Origin: a candidate division WOR-3 bacterium
Lineage (GTDB): Bacteria > Hydrothermota > Tepidihabitantia > Tepidihabitantales > CAIPLT01
DNA: 58,055 bases
NCBI GenBank assembly: GCA_026418155.1
Contig: JAOABV010000002.1
Coordinates: 11,493-69,547 of the forward strand
Reading direction: 5' to 3'
A model generated the notes under the pieces. It searched no databases and was not told where the DNA came from. It saw only the letters and a list, made by a program, of their open reading frames with translations. The position numbers and the translations under genes were made by a program. This document shows positions 37,656 through 46,159 of this stretch, piece by piece (within the stretch, counting starts at the first letter, position 1; every line of letters begins with the position of its first letter).

Positions 37656-38594
37656 TTATATTTTTTCGGAGCGATTTTTTTCAGAAAATTTTGAATTCTG
37701 AATTTCTTTTTCAATGCGCTCCAGACGCTCAGAAATGTGGGCAACCGCTTCACCAATGAAGCCAAATCCGAAAACTAATAATCCTGCTAAGATTAGTAAA
37801 ATCACTAAATATAATAAAGGTCTAAAGCCATGCCCAAGAAATCTTAGAATTAATGCAATGACACCAACTAAGATTCCAAGCATCATTGTTACAAAACCAA
37901 TTATGCCGAGATAAAGCATCGGCTTACGCATTATACGGATTTGAAAACCAACTGCTAATAAATCAAACAAACCGATAAAAATCCGAAACAGACTTTGATA
38001 TTTAGGTTTACCGGCATATCGAGGATAGATTGGGACTTTTAGTTCTCGAATCTCATAACCCTTATCGTGGGCTAATGGCACAAGATAACGATGCCAATCT
38101 TTACGCAGAGAAACTACATCCCACAAAAGTTCCTTCCGAAACGCCTTCATTGCATTCAAATCATGGACTTTTAAGCCAAATATCTTTCGTGCCAGAAAAT
38201 TATAAATATTGGAAACGCCTCTTTTTTCATATTTACCTTGCTTCCAGCCCACACACATATCTGCGCCATTTTCTAATTCCGCAACAAACTTGGGAATATC
38301 AGATGGAGAATATTGAAGGTCAGCATCAAATATAATCAAATATTGCCCTTTAGAGGCGTAAGCACCTGTCAGTATTGCTTCTGTCTTACCCAAATTCCGC
38401 TTATGCTGCTTGACTCTTAAAAACTTATAAGTTGATGCCAGTTCTACCGCTTTCTTATATGTGCCATCCCTACTTCCGTCATCAACCAATATAACCTCAT
38501 AATCAGATGTCACAACTTGCGATAATCTCTCAATAAGCGGAACAATATTTTCCTCTTCATTGAAAGCAGGAACAATTATTGAATACTTGACCAC
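37656..38594 (-). CDS. Family 2 glycosyltransferase, polyprenyl-phosphate type
   Basis: 312 aa. The catalytic GT-A domain (1-215) opens with IIVPAFNEEENIVPLI and has LVDDGSRDGT, the acidic DAD motif in IIFDADLQY and a GWKQGKY segment. Two hydrophobic helices (about 228-250 and 258-282) anchor it, and a coiled tail follows. This is the layout of dolichol/undecaprenyl-phosphate sugar transferases. It probably loads a sugar onto a lipid carrier for the flippase-like protein encoded directly downstream. Confidence 0.9.
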   Translation of the reverse strand: MVKYSIIVPAFNEEENIVPLIERLSQVVTSDYEVILVDDGSRDGTYKKAVELASTYKFLRVKQHKRNLGKTEAILTGAYASKGQYLIIFDADLQYSPSDIPKFVAELENGADMCVGWKQGKYEKRGVSNIYNFLARKIFGLKVHDLNAMKAFRKELLWDVVSLRKDWHRYLVPLAHDKGYEIRELKVPIYPRYAGKPKYQSLFRIFIGLFDLLAVGFQIRIMRKPMLYLGIIGFVTMMLGILVGVIALILRFLGHGFRPLLYLVILLILAGLLVFGFGFIGEAVAHISERLERIEKEIQNSKFSEKNRSEKI

Positions 38595-39690
38595 GCTTAA
38601 TTATACAAAAATTGACGAAGATGTCAAGATAAATCATTGAATTTTTTACATTACATACTATATGTGGTGTTTTTAATATTATGATACTATATATAGAAGA
38701 TTAAATCTAATCAAAGTCGGTTTACTATATCAAGGTTTGATGATTTTTAGGGATAATAAGGTAAATCCTTTTAATTATTATATAGAACTTTATCCAAATA
38801 TTATTTAGTTATCCGAATATTATTTAGTTATAAAAGAATTATTAACACAGAATTCTACTAAAGCATCTTTCATTGCAAGACGCGATATTTCCGGATTTTC
38901 ATTAGACTCTATGTCGAGTTTCTGAATGTTCAGCAAAGTAGAAGGGCTAGGGTGGGGCTAGCCCAAGCCAGACTATTTCCCAGCTCATCGCATATAGTAT
39001 TTTACCCTATAAGCGGAATATGAGGTTGCCTACCAGTTAGCCTAAATCGTGTAGCAAAATCTCTTGAAGTTTGTATTTCAATCTGTAAAAAACAGATATT
39101 CTTTTAATACTTTCCCAAATGTTTGCTTACTTATTTATAAGACCGCCTTTGAAATAACTTAAAACGTAATCTGACAGAAAATCTAATATCAGTTCAGATA
39201 GCAATCTTATTAGAACACTTTGCTTTACAATGGATTATAAGTTAGATAAGGAACTTTTCAAGTAGAGACTTTGAACATTTAAGCAGGTCGGACCTGATAG
39301 GGTTGGAGTTAGACTTTAGTTAAACCATCTGGCTTGAGGAAAAAACCGTTATTATTACCAATTCCACTCCCTTGATAATAGAGGTTAGGTGAAAGTGATT
39401 ATGAACATTTACTACTGCTTTTGTTCACTTCTATCCAGAAAAGGAAATTATGTACTTAATCTTAACCTTTTGAACAATTTACCGTTTGTTTGCATTTGCG
39501 ATTCGTCACTGTTATTAAGCAAGTCTGGCATAGTATCAGCTTTTAACATTAAACTTTTGAACATTTAACATTAGGTGACATTGAAATCAAGTAGGTCCGG
39601 CTTAGTAATTACCACATTCTATTTTTGCTCCTTAATTTTTAGTTCTTAATTTATTTTATTACCACTAATCTTTCAATTATTCTTTTCTCT
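38595..39690. other. Gene-free AT-rich stretch with GC-rich palindromes
   Basis: No coding region recognised. 38944-38964 forms a GGGCTAG/CTAGCCC hairpin with a G-rich loop, similar to the hairpin at 7779-7797. The 80 bases following both sites also look alike (a GAGGTTGCCTA block against AAGGTCGCCTA). 39285-39297 is the short palindrome CAGGTCGGACCTG. TTTGAACATTTAA occurs near 39267 and 39552, so diverged repeats are present. Confidence 0.45.
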
Positions 39691-40510
39691 TCAGTTTGGA
39701 GCGTATAGAAAATATACGCCTGAAGATAGTTCTTTGGTATTCAAATTTAGATTGTGAGTGCCGGTTTTCTTTTCTTCTTTACATAAAACTTTGATTAACT
39801 TTCCTGCATTATCATAGAGTATCGAAATTATTTTTGGTCAGCTATTAATTCAATGAACAATGTGGTTTGTATCTTGCAAGGATTAGGGAAAATAAATAGT
39901 TCCAGTGCCGGCGAAACCGGTTTAGGCTTTTTGGGTTCTTTTATTTCTATGGCAGAAGCAATTGGTTGAAGTCACATATACATCACATCATAGACTTGTG
40001 GATTAAAACTCATTTCACGCGAGCAGACCAAATCAACACCATTTCGTGTTACAGGATGAGATAATTGGGGAATGCCTGACAAATTCGGGTCGTTAGTTAA
40101 ATTCATAACAGGAGACCACTATACGCTGTTGAATGTCCAATTGAAAATATCGTCCAATTTATCCAGTTAATCTTTCCTACTAAACAACATAAACATTGTC
40201 TGAAGAGTAACAAACCACATTGGGACGGATTGAAAGAGTGTTCGAGTTTCTGATGTATTAATGGGATAACTTCTCCCATTTGTGTCGGTATAACAAAGAT
40301 AATATATCTCACTGTGAGATATCTCCTGAGACCATTAGATAATACACAATGTATACGATTTTGGGTGTCAACAGTCAGAACGACATCACCTTCTTCTTCA
40401 ATTTGCCAACCTAAATGATATTGGAGTGAACATATAAGGTTATCGTACTCTTATGTTGTATAGGCGTAAATTCCGATTAAAATCGCCTCTCGGGAGTAAG
40501 TAATTAATGA
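39691..40510 (-). pseudogene. Decayed secreted protein gene with FlgD/sorting-type C-terminus
   Basis: Read on the minus strand in several frames: GDVVLTVDTQNRIHCVLSNG, then RPNVVCYSSDNVYVV, then NLTNDPNLSGIPQLSHPVTR, NGVDLVCSREMSFNPQVYDV with a TGA, then SPALELFIFPNPCKIQTTL. After a frameshift come ISILYDNAGKLIKVLCKEE and LSSGVYFLYAPN before TGA at 39691-39693. The end is a clear FlgD-like/type IX sorting-type domain. The middle resembles surface proteins with repeated PNVV-x-DNVYVV segments. At least three stops or shifts make it non-functional; the upstream limit is approximate. Confidence 0.8.
40304..40322. repeat. Perfect 19-bp palindrome inside the pseudogene
   Basis: ATATCTCAC-T-GTGAGATAT: nine-base arms around one central base, perfectly symmetric. 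It lies between two coding fragments of the decayed gene and could be an insertion scar or a protein-binding site. Confidence 0.5.
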
Positions 40511-40808
40511 AGAAGTTTTTAATATTAGACTAATAAGACAAACCGCTGCTAACCTCTTTATGAGTATATTAGTCATTTGAGTAGATTAACAATGAGCGCT
40601 AATATTTACAGAAATGATATTTGTTATGATAAGAATGAGATAAGAAAAGACTCTGACTCTACTGGAAACTTTCATATTTTAAGTTTAATAACCAATTATA
40701 TTTCTTATATTTCTATCTATAGTTAGGCTTAGGAGACCCCTATTGATATTGTCCACACTAAAAAAATCATAATGAATATTATTATCAAAGATTGCTGGGA
40801 TTTTTGAT

Positions 40809-42314
40809 TTAATGTCGGAAGTGCCTGGTGCCGGTAAAGAGCAAAGTAATATTATGCTCATTTGCGGCTTCAATTACCTCTTTATCGTTAATCGACCCGC
40901 CGGGTTCAATAATTGCTTTTATCTTATTATGTCCAGCAAGGTCAATTGAATCGCGGAAAGGAAAGAATCCGTCTGAAGCCATTACTGCGCCAGTTAATTT
41001 TCCTTGTGCTTTTTTAATCGCAATTTCTACGGCATCAATTCTTGAAGTTTGTCCTGCGCCGATACCAATTGTTGCTTTATCTTTTGCCAAAACAATTGCA
41101 TTGGATTTAACAAACTTAACCACCTTCCAGGCAAATTCTAAATCGGCAATTTCTTGTGGAGCCGGTTGCCGTTGCGAGACAACCTGCCAGTTCTTTACAT
41201 CTTCTTTTATTATATCCTTTTCTTGCAAAAGTATTCCACCAAGACAGTTGCGAATTAACATCGGAGACATTTCGCCCGAATATTCCACAACTCGTAAATT
41301 CTTTTTAGTTTTTAGCATTGTTAATGCTTGATTAGTAAATGACGGCGCAGTGATAACCTCTAAAAATATCTTTGTCATCTCTTTTGCCGTATCTCCATCA
41401 ACTTCACAATTAAAGCCGACAATGCCACCAAATGCTGATTTATTGTCTGACTCTAATGCCTTTAGATAGGCATCTTGAGGATTATCTCGGGTTGCAACAC
41501 CACAAGGACTATTATGTTTTACAATCGCACAGGTTATTTTAGGAAAATCTTGCACAATAGATATTACTGCATCTAAATCTAACAGATTATTATAGGAAAG
41601 TTCCTTACCTTGTATTTGCTTTATCTGAAAATTAGAAAATGGGTCTTGATAGTAAAATGCTTTTTGATGAGGATTTTCACCATAGCGTAATGGTAAAGAT
41701 TTAATATAAGTTTTAGTATAATACTCAGCAAAGTTTACTGATTGCAATTGATGGTAAAAATATTCTTGAATTAGACTATCATAATGGGCAACAATTTCAA
41801 ATGTTTTAAGCGCTAATAATTGTCTCGTTTCAAAGGAAATACAGTTTTTCTCTTTGAGTTCATTTATAATCATCGGATAAAATTTTTTATCAGGAATAAC
41901 TGTAACATATTCAAAATTTTTTGCTCCGGCTCGGAGTAAAGTCACCCCGCCAATGTCTATCATCTCAATCATCTGATTAAGCGCAAGATTTTTCTTGAGT
42001 GATTCTTCAAAGGGATAGAGATTACAGACCACAATATCTATTGGTTCAATCCCGGTCGTATCAACATCTTTATCTTTACGATAAGAAAGGATTCCACCGG
42101 CAATTTTCGGATGTAGTGTTTTTACCCGTCCTTCTAAAATTTCTGGTGAACCAGTGTAATCCGATACTTCTATTACTTTAATCTTTGCTTGCTTTAATAG
42201 TTCTGCAGTTTTGCCTGTTGCGAGTATCTCAATATTAAGTTCGAGCAAGACCTGTGCCAAATCAACAATACCTTCTTTATCCCAAACACTAATAATCGCT
42301 CTTTGTAATTTCAT
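40809..42314 (-). CDS. purH: Bifunctional AICAR formyltransferase / IMP cyclohydrolase
   Basis: Last two steps of IMP synthesis; uses 10-formyl-THF, the product of fhs in this window. The 501 aa comprise the MGS-like cyclohydrolase domain (1-190, GRVKTLHPKI at 62-71) and the AICAR transformylase domain, with RYGENPHQ at 210-217 and the catalytic Lys-His pair K266-H267 in KHNSPCG. It ends with FRHxxN-type sequence. Length is normal to slightly short (family about 505-530). apgM lies 130 bases upstream on the same strand. No Shine-Dalgarno sequence at the ATG. Confidence 0.96.
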   Translation of the reverse strand: MKLQRAIISVWDKEGIVDLAQVLLELNIEILATGKTAELLKQAKIKVIEVSDYTGSPEILEGRVKTLHPKIAGGILSYRKDKDVDTTGIEPIDIVVCNLYPFEESLKKNLALNQMIEMIDIGGVTLLRAGAKNFEYVTVIPDKKFYPMIINELKEKNCISFETRQLLALKTFEIVAHYDSLIQEYFYHQLQSVNFAEYYTKTYIKSLPLRYGENPHQKAFYYQDPFSNFQIKQIQGKELSYNNLLDLDAVISIVQDFPKITCAIVKHNSPCGVATRDNPQDAYLKALESDNKSAFGGIVGFNCEVDGDTAKEMTKIFLEVITAPSFTNQALTMLKTKKNLRVVEYSGEMSPMLIRNCLGGILLQEKDIIKEDVKNWQVVSQRQPAPQEIADLEFAWKVVKFVKSNAIVLAKDKATIGIGAGQTSRIDAVEIAIKKAQGKLTGAVMASDGFFPFRDSIDLAGHNKIKAIIEPGGSINDKEVIEAANEHNITLLFTGTRHFRH

Positions 42315-42444
42315 TTAGACAAAATTTACTACAAAACCATAGAGCACGCAGAGAAACAATTTGGAGAAATTTCTGCACCTCCGCTCTATGGATAGCAATC
42401 TTCCTTTTTTAATAGATAGCGGAAAGCGGTTAGTGAATAGTATA

Positions 42445-43638
42445 TTAGGCACCAAATTTTTTCAATTTGAGACTATGGGCTAATAATAATTGCATTACTT
42501 TAGTTTGAGGAAAGATACCAAGACTACCTTTAGCACAATTTTTTTCTGAAAACTTTTCCCAATTATCTTTTCGACAATATTCTGAGTAAAGTAAAAACGG
42601 ATTGGGATGCCAAGAATGACCTTTAAGCACGGCTGGTGTTGAATGGTCTGAGGTTATAGTGATGACATCAAAATTGAGTTTAAGAATTGCTGGCAGAAGT
42701 GTATCAAATTTTTCAATCAATTTAACCTTACCGTGAAAGTCGCCGTCTTCGCCTTTCATATCTACTTCCTTAAAATGGAGATAAAAGAAATCATATTCGT
42801 TAAAATTTTTCGTTAAAGTTTCAATCTCTGCTTCCCAAGTTTCACCTGCGTCTAATACTTTCATACCCACTAAACTGGCAATGCCTTTATACATTGGATA
42901 AGTTGCGATTGCTGCTGGTTTTATAGGATAGCGACTGCTCATTGGCTCAAGAGATGGATTTTGAGCAAACCCCCGCAATAAGATATAATTAGCTTTCGGT
43001 TCATCTTTTAACAAATTGGCTAATTGGTCGACAAAAAGATTCACAATTCTTTCACTTTTACTTGCTTGAGGAGATGTGGCAGAAATTTTTATTGGTGGTC
43101 TGCCTTCCTTCTGTGGGTCAGATTCAGTTAAATCAGAACTTAAATCTTTGCCACGAAATACTACGACTAAACGATGTTCTTTGCCGGGACGAATAATGAT
43201 TTCCACATCTTCAATCTTTTTAATCTTTTCTGACAGTTTATTGCAAATTCTTTGGTTTTCTTCAGTAGAAATTCTACCCGCACGCCGGTCAACAATAATT
43301 CCATTTTGGATTGTTGCAAAATTTGCTCGCACGCATACATCGTCAGGTCCAACTTCTAAACCCACGCCCAGTGCTTCTAAAATACCTCGGCCAATTTGAT
43401 GTTTAACCGGGTCGTAACCGAACAGAGCCAAATGAGCCGGCCCACTACCAGGAGTAATACCATCATCCACAGGAACTGTCAATCCCAAACTACTGTCTTT
43501 AGCCAAATTATCAAGATTTGGCGTCTTAGCCGTTTCCAGTTCAGTTTTATCTTGCAGGGGAAGACCACCCAATCCATCAATAACAATCAATAGAATTTTC
43601 TTTTGGTTTGGTGATAAAAGTGCCTTCAATAATTGCAT
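42445..43638 (-). CDS. apgM: 2,3-bisphosphoglycerate-independent phosphoglycerate mutase, archaeal type
   Basis: Interconverts 3- and 2-phosphoglycerate. The 397 aa belong to the short archaeal/ApgM branch of the alkaline-phosphatase superfamily. Metal ligand D21 is in IVIDGLGG, nucleophile S65 in PGSGPAHLALFGYDP, and TSDHSTP near residue 330 carries further ligands. It sits 40 bases from pheS and is probably part of the translation operon transcript. This archaeal-type enzyme is found in scattered bacterial lineages, suggesting old lateral transfer. Confidence 0.93.
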   Translation of the reverse strand: MQLLKALLSPNQKKILLIVIDGLGGLPLQDKTELETAKTPNLDNLAKDSSLGLTVPVDDGITPGSGPAHLALFGYDPVKHQIGRGILEALGVGLEVGPDDVCVRANFATIQNGIIVDRRAGRISTEENQRICNKLSEKIKKIEDVEIIIRPGKEHRLVVVFRGKDLSSDLTESDPQKEGRPPIKISATSPQASKSERIVNLFVDQLANLLKDEPKANYILLRGFAQNPSLEPMSSRYPIKPAAIATYPMYKGIASLVGMKVLDAGETWEAEIETLTKNFNEYDFFYLHFKEVDMKGEDGDFHGKVKLIEKFDTLLPAILKLNFDVITITSDHSTPAVLKGHSWHPNPFLLYSEYCRKDNWEKFSEKNCAKGSLGIFPQTKVMQLLLAHSLKLKKFGA

Positions 43639-43678
43639 ATTAGATTATCTTCTTATATTAAGTGAAATTAAGACCAAC

Positions 43679-44689
43679 TTAAAACTGCGTAATGAAACGA
43701 ATGTCATTTTCATAAAATAATCTCATATCGTCAATACGATACTTTATCATCGTGATTCTTTCCACCCCCATACCGAAAGCATAACCGGAATATTTCAATG
43801 AGTCGTAACCGACTGCGGAAAACACTTGCGGATGCACCATACCGGCACCGAGAATCTCTAGCCAACCGGTATTTTTACAGGTTTTACACCCTTGACCATC
43901 ACATATTACACAAGAGATAGCAACCTCAGCGCTCGGTTCAGTAAATGGGAAATACGAAGGAGTAAATCTGACTTTAACTCCTAAACCAAACATTTTTTGA
44001 CAGAATTTTTCTAAAGTTCCTTTTAATTCTGCCATACTAACATTTTCATCCACATACAGCCCTTCGACCTGATGAAAGACCGGAGAATGAGAAGCATCAA
44101 AATCATCTGGTCGAAAAACTCTACCGGGGGCAATAATTCTTATTGGTGGTTGACTTTTCTCCATAACTCGAATCTGAACCGGCGAAGTGTGACTTCTTAA
44201 AAGATAATTCTCAATCAAATAGAAACAGGCAATCTGGTCTCTTGCGGGATGTTCTTCCGGAAAATTTAAGGCAGTATAATTATACCATTCGGTTTCTATT
44301 TCTGGACCAAGTTTTTCTTCAAATCCCATTCCGATAAAAATCTGAACAATTTCTTCCATTACTTTGGTAATCGGATGTTTATAGCCTAAGAATGATTTTT
44401 TACCTGGTAAAGTTAAATCAATGCGTTTCTGAGATTTTTTGATTTCCTCTTGAATGTGCAGTTCTGTCTTTTTATTATCAATTAATTGGATTAATTCTTG
44501 TTTGATACGATTAGCCAATTCTCCTTGGATACGGCGTTCTTGAATCGGTAACTGACCAAGTTCTCGCAAGAATAGGGTAATTATGCCTTTGCGGCCTAAG
44601 TATTTTATGCGGAGTTGCTCTAACTCATCAAGTGTCTTGATGGTTTGGAGAATTTCTTCGGCTTCTTGTTTAACTTTTACTAAATCCAT
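43679..44689 (-). CDS. pheS: Phenylalanyl-tRNA synthetase alpha chain
   Basis: 336 aa. The N-terminal coiled coil (1-85) binds tRNA; the class II catalytic core holds HPARD, VFRPDDFDASHSPVFHQVEG-type motif 2 sequence and motif 3 GMGVERITMIKYRIDDMR. It forms a heterotetramer with PheT. The usual downstream pheT is not here: apgM follows instead, so the beta chain must be encoded elsewhere. It is preceded by rplT, rpmI and infC in the conserved order. Confidence 0.96.
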   Translation of the reverse strand: MDLVKVKQEAEEILQTIKTLDELEQLRIKYLGRKGIITLFLRELGQLPIQERRIQGELANRIKQELIQLIDNKKTELHIQEEIKKSQKRIDLTLPGKKSFLGYKHPITKVMEEIVQIFIGMGFEEKLGPEIETEWYNYTALNFPEEHPARDQIACFYLIENYLLRSHTSPVQIRVMEKSQPPIRIIAPGRVFRPDDFDASHSPVFHQVEGLYVDENVSMAELKGTLEKFCQKMFGLGVKVRFTPSYFPFTEPSAEVAISCVICDGQGCKTCKNTGWLEILGAGMVHPQVFSAVGYDSLKYSGYAFGMGVERITMIKYRIDDMRLFYENDIRFITQF

Positions 44690-44758
44690 ACAAAACTTTT
44701 GCGCTCTGAGTCACATTTATCTACTCAGCACTTTTGCCATAAAACCCGATTTCAAGTT

Positions 44759-45130
44759 TTAGGAAGACTTTTCGCTTTCCAAGCGTGATTTCACTAAAGT
44801 CACAATTTGGTCAAAATCTTTTGGGCTACGGACGGCTAACTCGGAGAGTGTTTTGCGATTCATTTCGATTCCGGCTAATTTTAAGCCGTTGATGAACTTA
44901 CTGTAACTCAGATTATGTGGTTTCAGTGCGGCATTAATGCGAACAATCCAAAGCGAACGGAAAGTTCTCTTTTTGCGTTTACGCTCCCGATAGGCTGATT
45001 GCAAGGCTTTCATTACTTGCAAACGTGCGGTTTTATAAAGTTTTGACTTTGCGCCCCAATAGCCCTTAGCCCGTTTGAGCCATTTTTTCCTGCGCTTGCG
45101 AGTTGCTGGACCAGTTGTTACTCTTGGCAT
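44759..45130 (-). CDS. rplT: 50S ribosomal protein L20
   Basis: 123 aa, highly basic: [23 protein letters not shown] at the start and the usual [27 protein letters not shown] later. Essential for 50S assembly. In several bacteria L20 represses the infC-rpmI-rplT mRNA by binding a leader structure. GGGAG precedes the ATG by eight bases. Position between rpmI and pheS is conserved. Confidence 0.97.
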   Translation of the reverse strand: MPRVTTGPATRKRRKKWLKRAKGYWGAKSKLYKTARLQVMKALQSAYRERKRKKRTFRSLWIVRINAALKPHNLSYSKFINGLKLAGIEMNRKTLSELAVRSPKDFDQIVTLVKSRLESEKSS

Positions 45131-45243
45131 AATTTTACTCCCTGGTCGTATTGACTTTGGTCGTTACGACCTTGTTAAAAATATTTATTAATTTTGAATT
45201 CTTGTTGAATTTCGTACTATTTCCACAGAAATCGAATTTAATT

Positions 45244-45438
45244 TTAGGCATAAGGAAGTAGTCGTTTCATTTTCTTTTCGTAGGATTTATCAACTATCGA
45301 TGCGTGGGAAAGCATTCGTTTTCTTTTTCTTGATTTTGAACTTAATAAATGGCTTTTGCCGGCTTTGCGTCGACTTATTTTGCCTTGAGCAGTAATTTTC
45401 ACTCTTTTTTTCAATGAACTTAAAGTTTTTAATTTCAT
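45244..45438 (-). CDS. rpmI: 50S ribosomal protein L35
   Basis: 64 aa, basic, with the family core KLKTLSSLKKRVKITAQGKI and RRKAGKSHLLSSKSRKRKR. AGGAG before the ATG. It lies in the standard infC-rpmI-rplT order, 58 bases after infC. Confidence 0.97.
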   Translation of the reverse strand: MKLKTLSSLKKRVKITAQGKISRRKAGKSHLLSSKSRKRKRMLSHASIVDKSYEKKMKRLLPYA

Positions 45439-45495
45439 TTTTTTCTCCTAATCAAGATTCTAAATTTATAAGATTTATAGAGTGTTCTCTTATTT

Positions 45496-46014
45496 TCATT
45501 TTGGTATCAGCATTACTTGAATAATTTGTCGTCCTTCACCTGATACTTTTGGCGCACCTTCAGTTGTAGCACAATCTTTCAAATCATCAATTAACCGTTG
45601 AATCACATTCATTGCTAAATTCTTGTGTAGCACTTCTCGACCGCGTAAAGGTAGTAAGACCCGTACTCGGTTTCGTTCGGCAAGAAATTCTTTGATTTTT
45701 TTCAATTTGACTTGATAATCATTTTCATTAATTTTCATTGAAAATCTCATTTCGCGGACAGTAGCCGTATGTTGTTTTTTCTTGACTGCTTTTGCTTTGG
45801 TTTTTAATTCATACAAGTATTTTCCCAAATCCATTATCCCACAAACTGGCGGTTCGGCATTAGGTGATAGTTCAACTAAATCTAATCCTTGGGCTCGAGC
45901 CAGGCGTAAAGCTTCCTGTAGGGGTAATATGCCTATCATCTTTTTGTCAGCCCCAATTACGCGAACAAAATGGGCGCGGATTTTTTCATTGGCTCTTGGT
46001 ATATTTTCTCTAAT
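45496..46014 (-). CDS. infC: Translation initiation factor IF-3, AUU start
   Basis: IF-3 prevents premature 50S joining and proofreads start codons. An ATG at 45939 would remove conserved N-terminal sequence. Reading on upstream gives IPRANEKIRAHFVRVIGADK, the standard IF-3 N-terminus, with no ATG, GTG or TTG before an in-frame TGA at 46018-46020. GAGG lies six bases before the ATT at 46012-46014, giving 172 aa, a normal length. AUU starts are known for infC in other bacteria, where IF-3 discriminates against its own start codon for autoregulation. N domain 1-75, linker and C domain (about 80-172, KKKQHTATVREMRFSMKIN). Confidence 0.93.
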   Translation of the reverse strand: MRENIPRANEKIRAHFVRVIGADKKMIGILPLQEALRLARAQGLDLVELSPNAEPPVCGIMDLGKYLYELKTKAKAVKKKQHTATVREMRFSMKINENDYQVKLKKIKEFLAERNRVRVLLPLRGREVLHKNLAMNVIQRLIDDLKDCATTEGAPKVSGEGRQIIQVMLIPK

Positions 46015-46159
46015 AATTCACCTCACTATGATAAATTGCAAATGGCTAATAGCGTATCGCTAATAGCTAATTTATCTGTATCAAACCTGCTTTTATCTGA
46101 TGGTAAACCTTTCTGGAGCAAATGATATAATGATAATAATAGATTGCTAATGGCTAATA

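Noticed and set aside
40103-40312. 69-codon minus-strand ORF as a real gene
   Set aside because: Neighbouring frames give the meaningful fragments of the decayed FlgD-domain protein; this ORF is one shifted piece.
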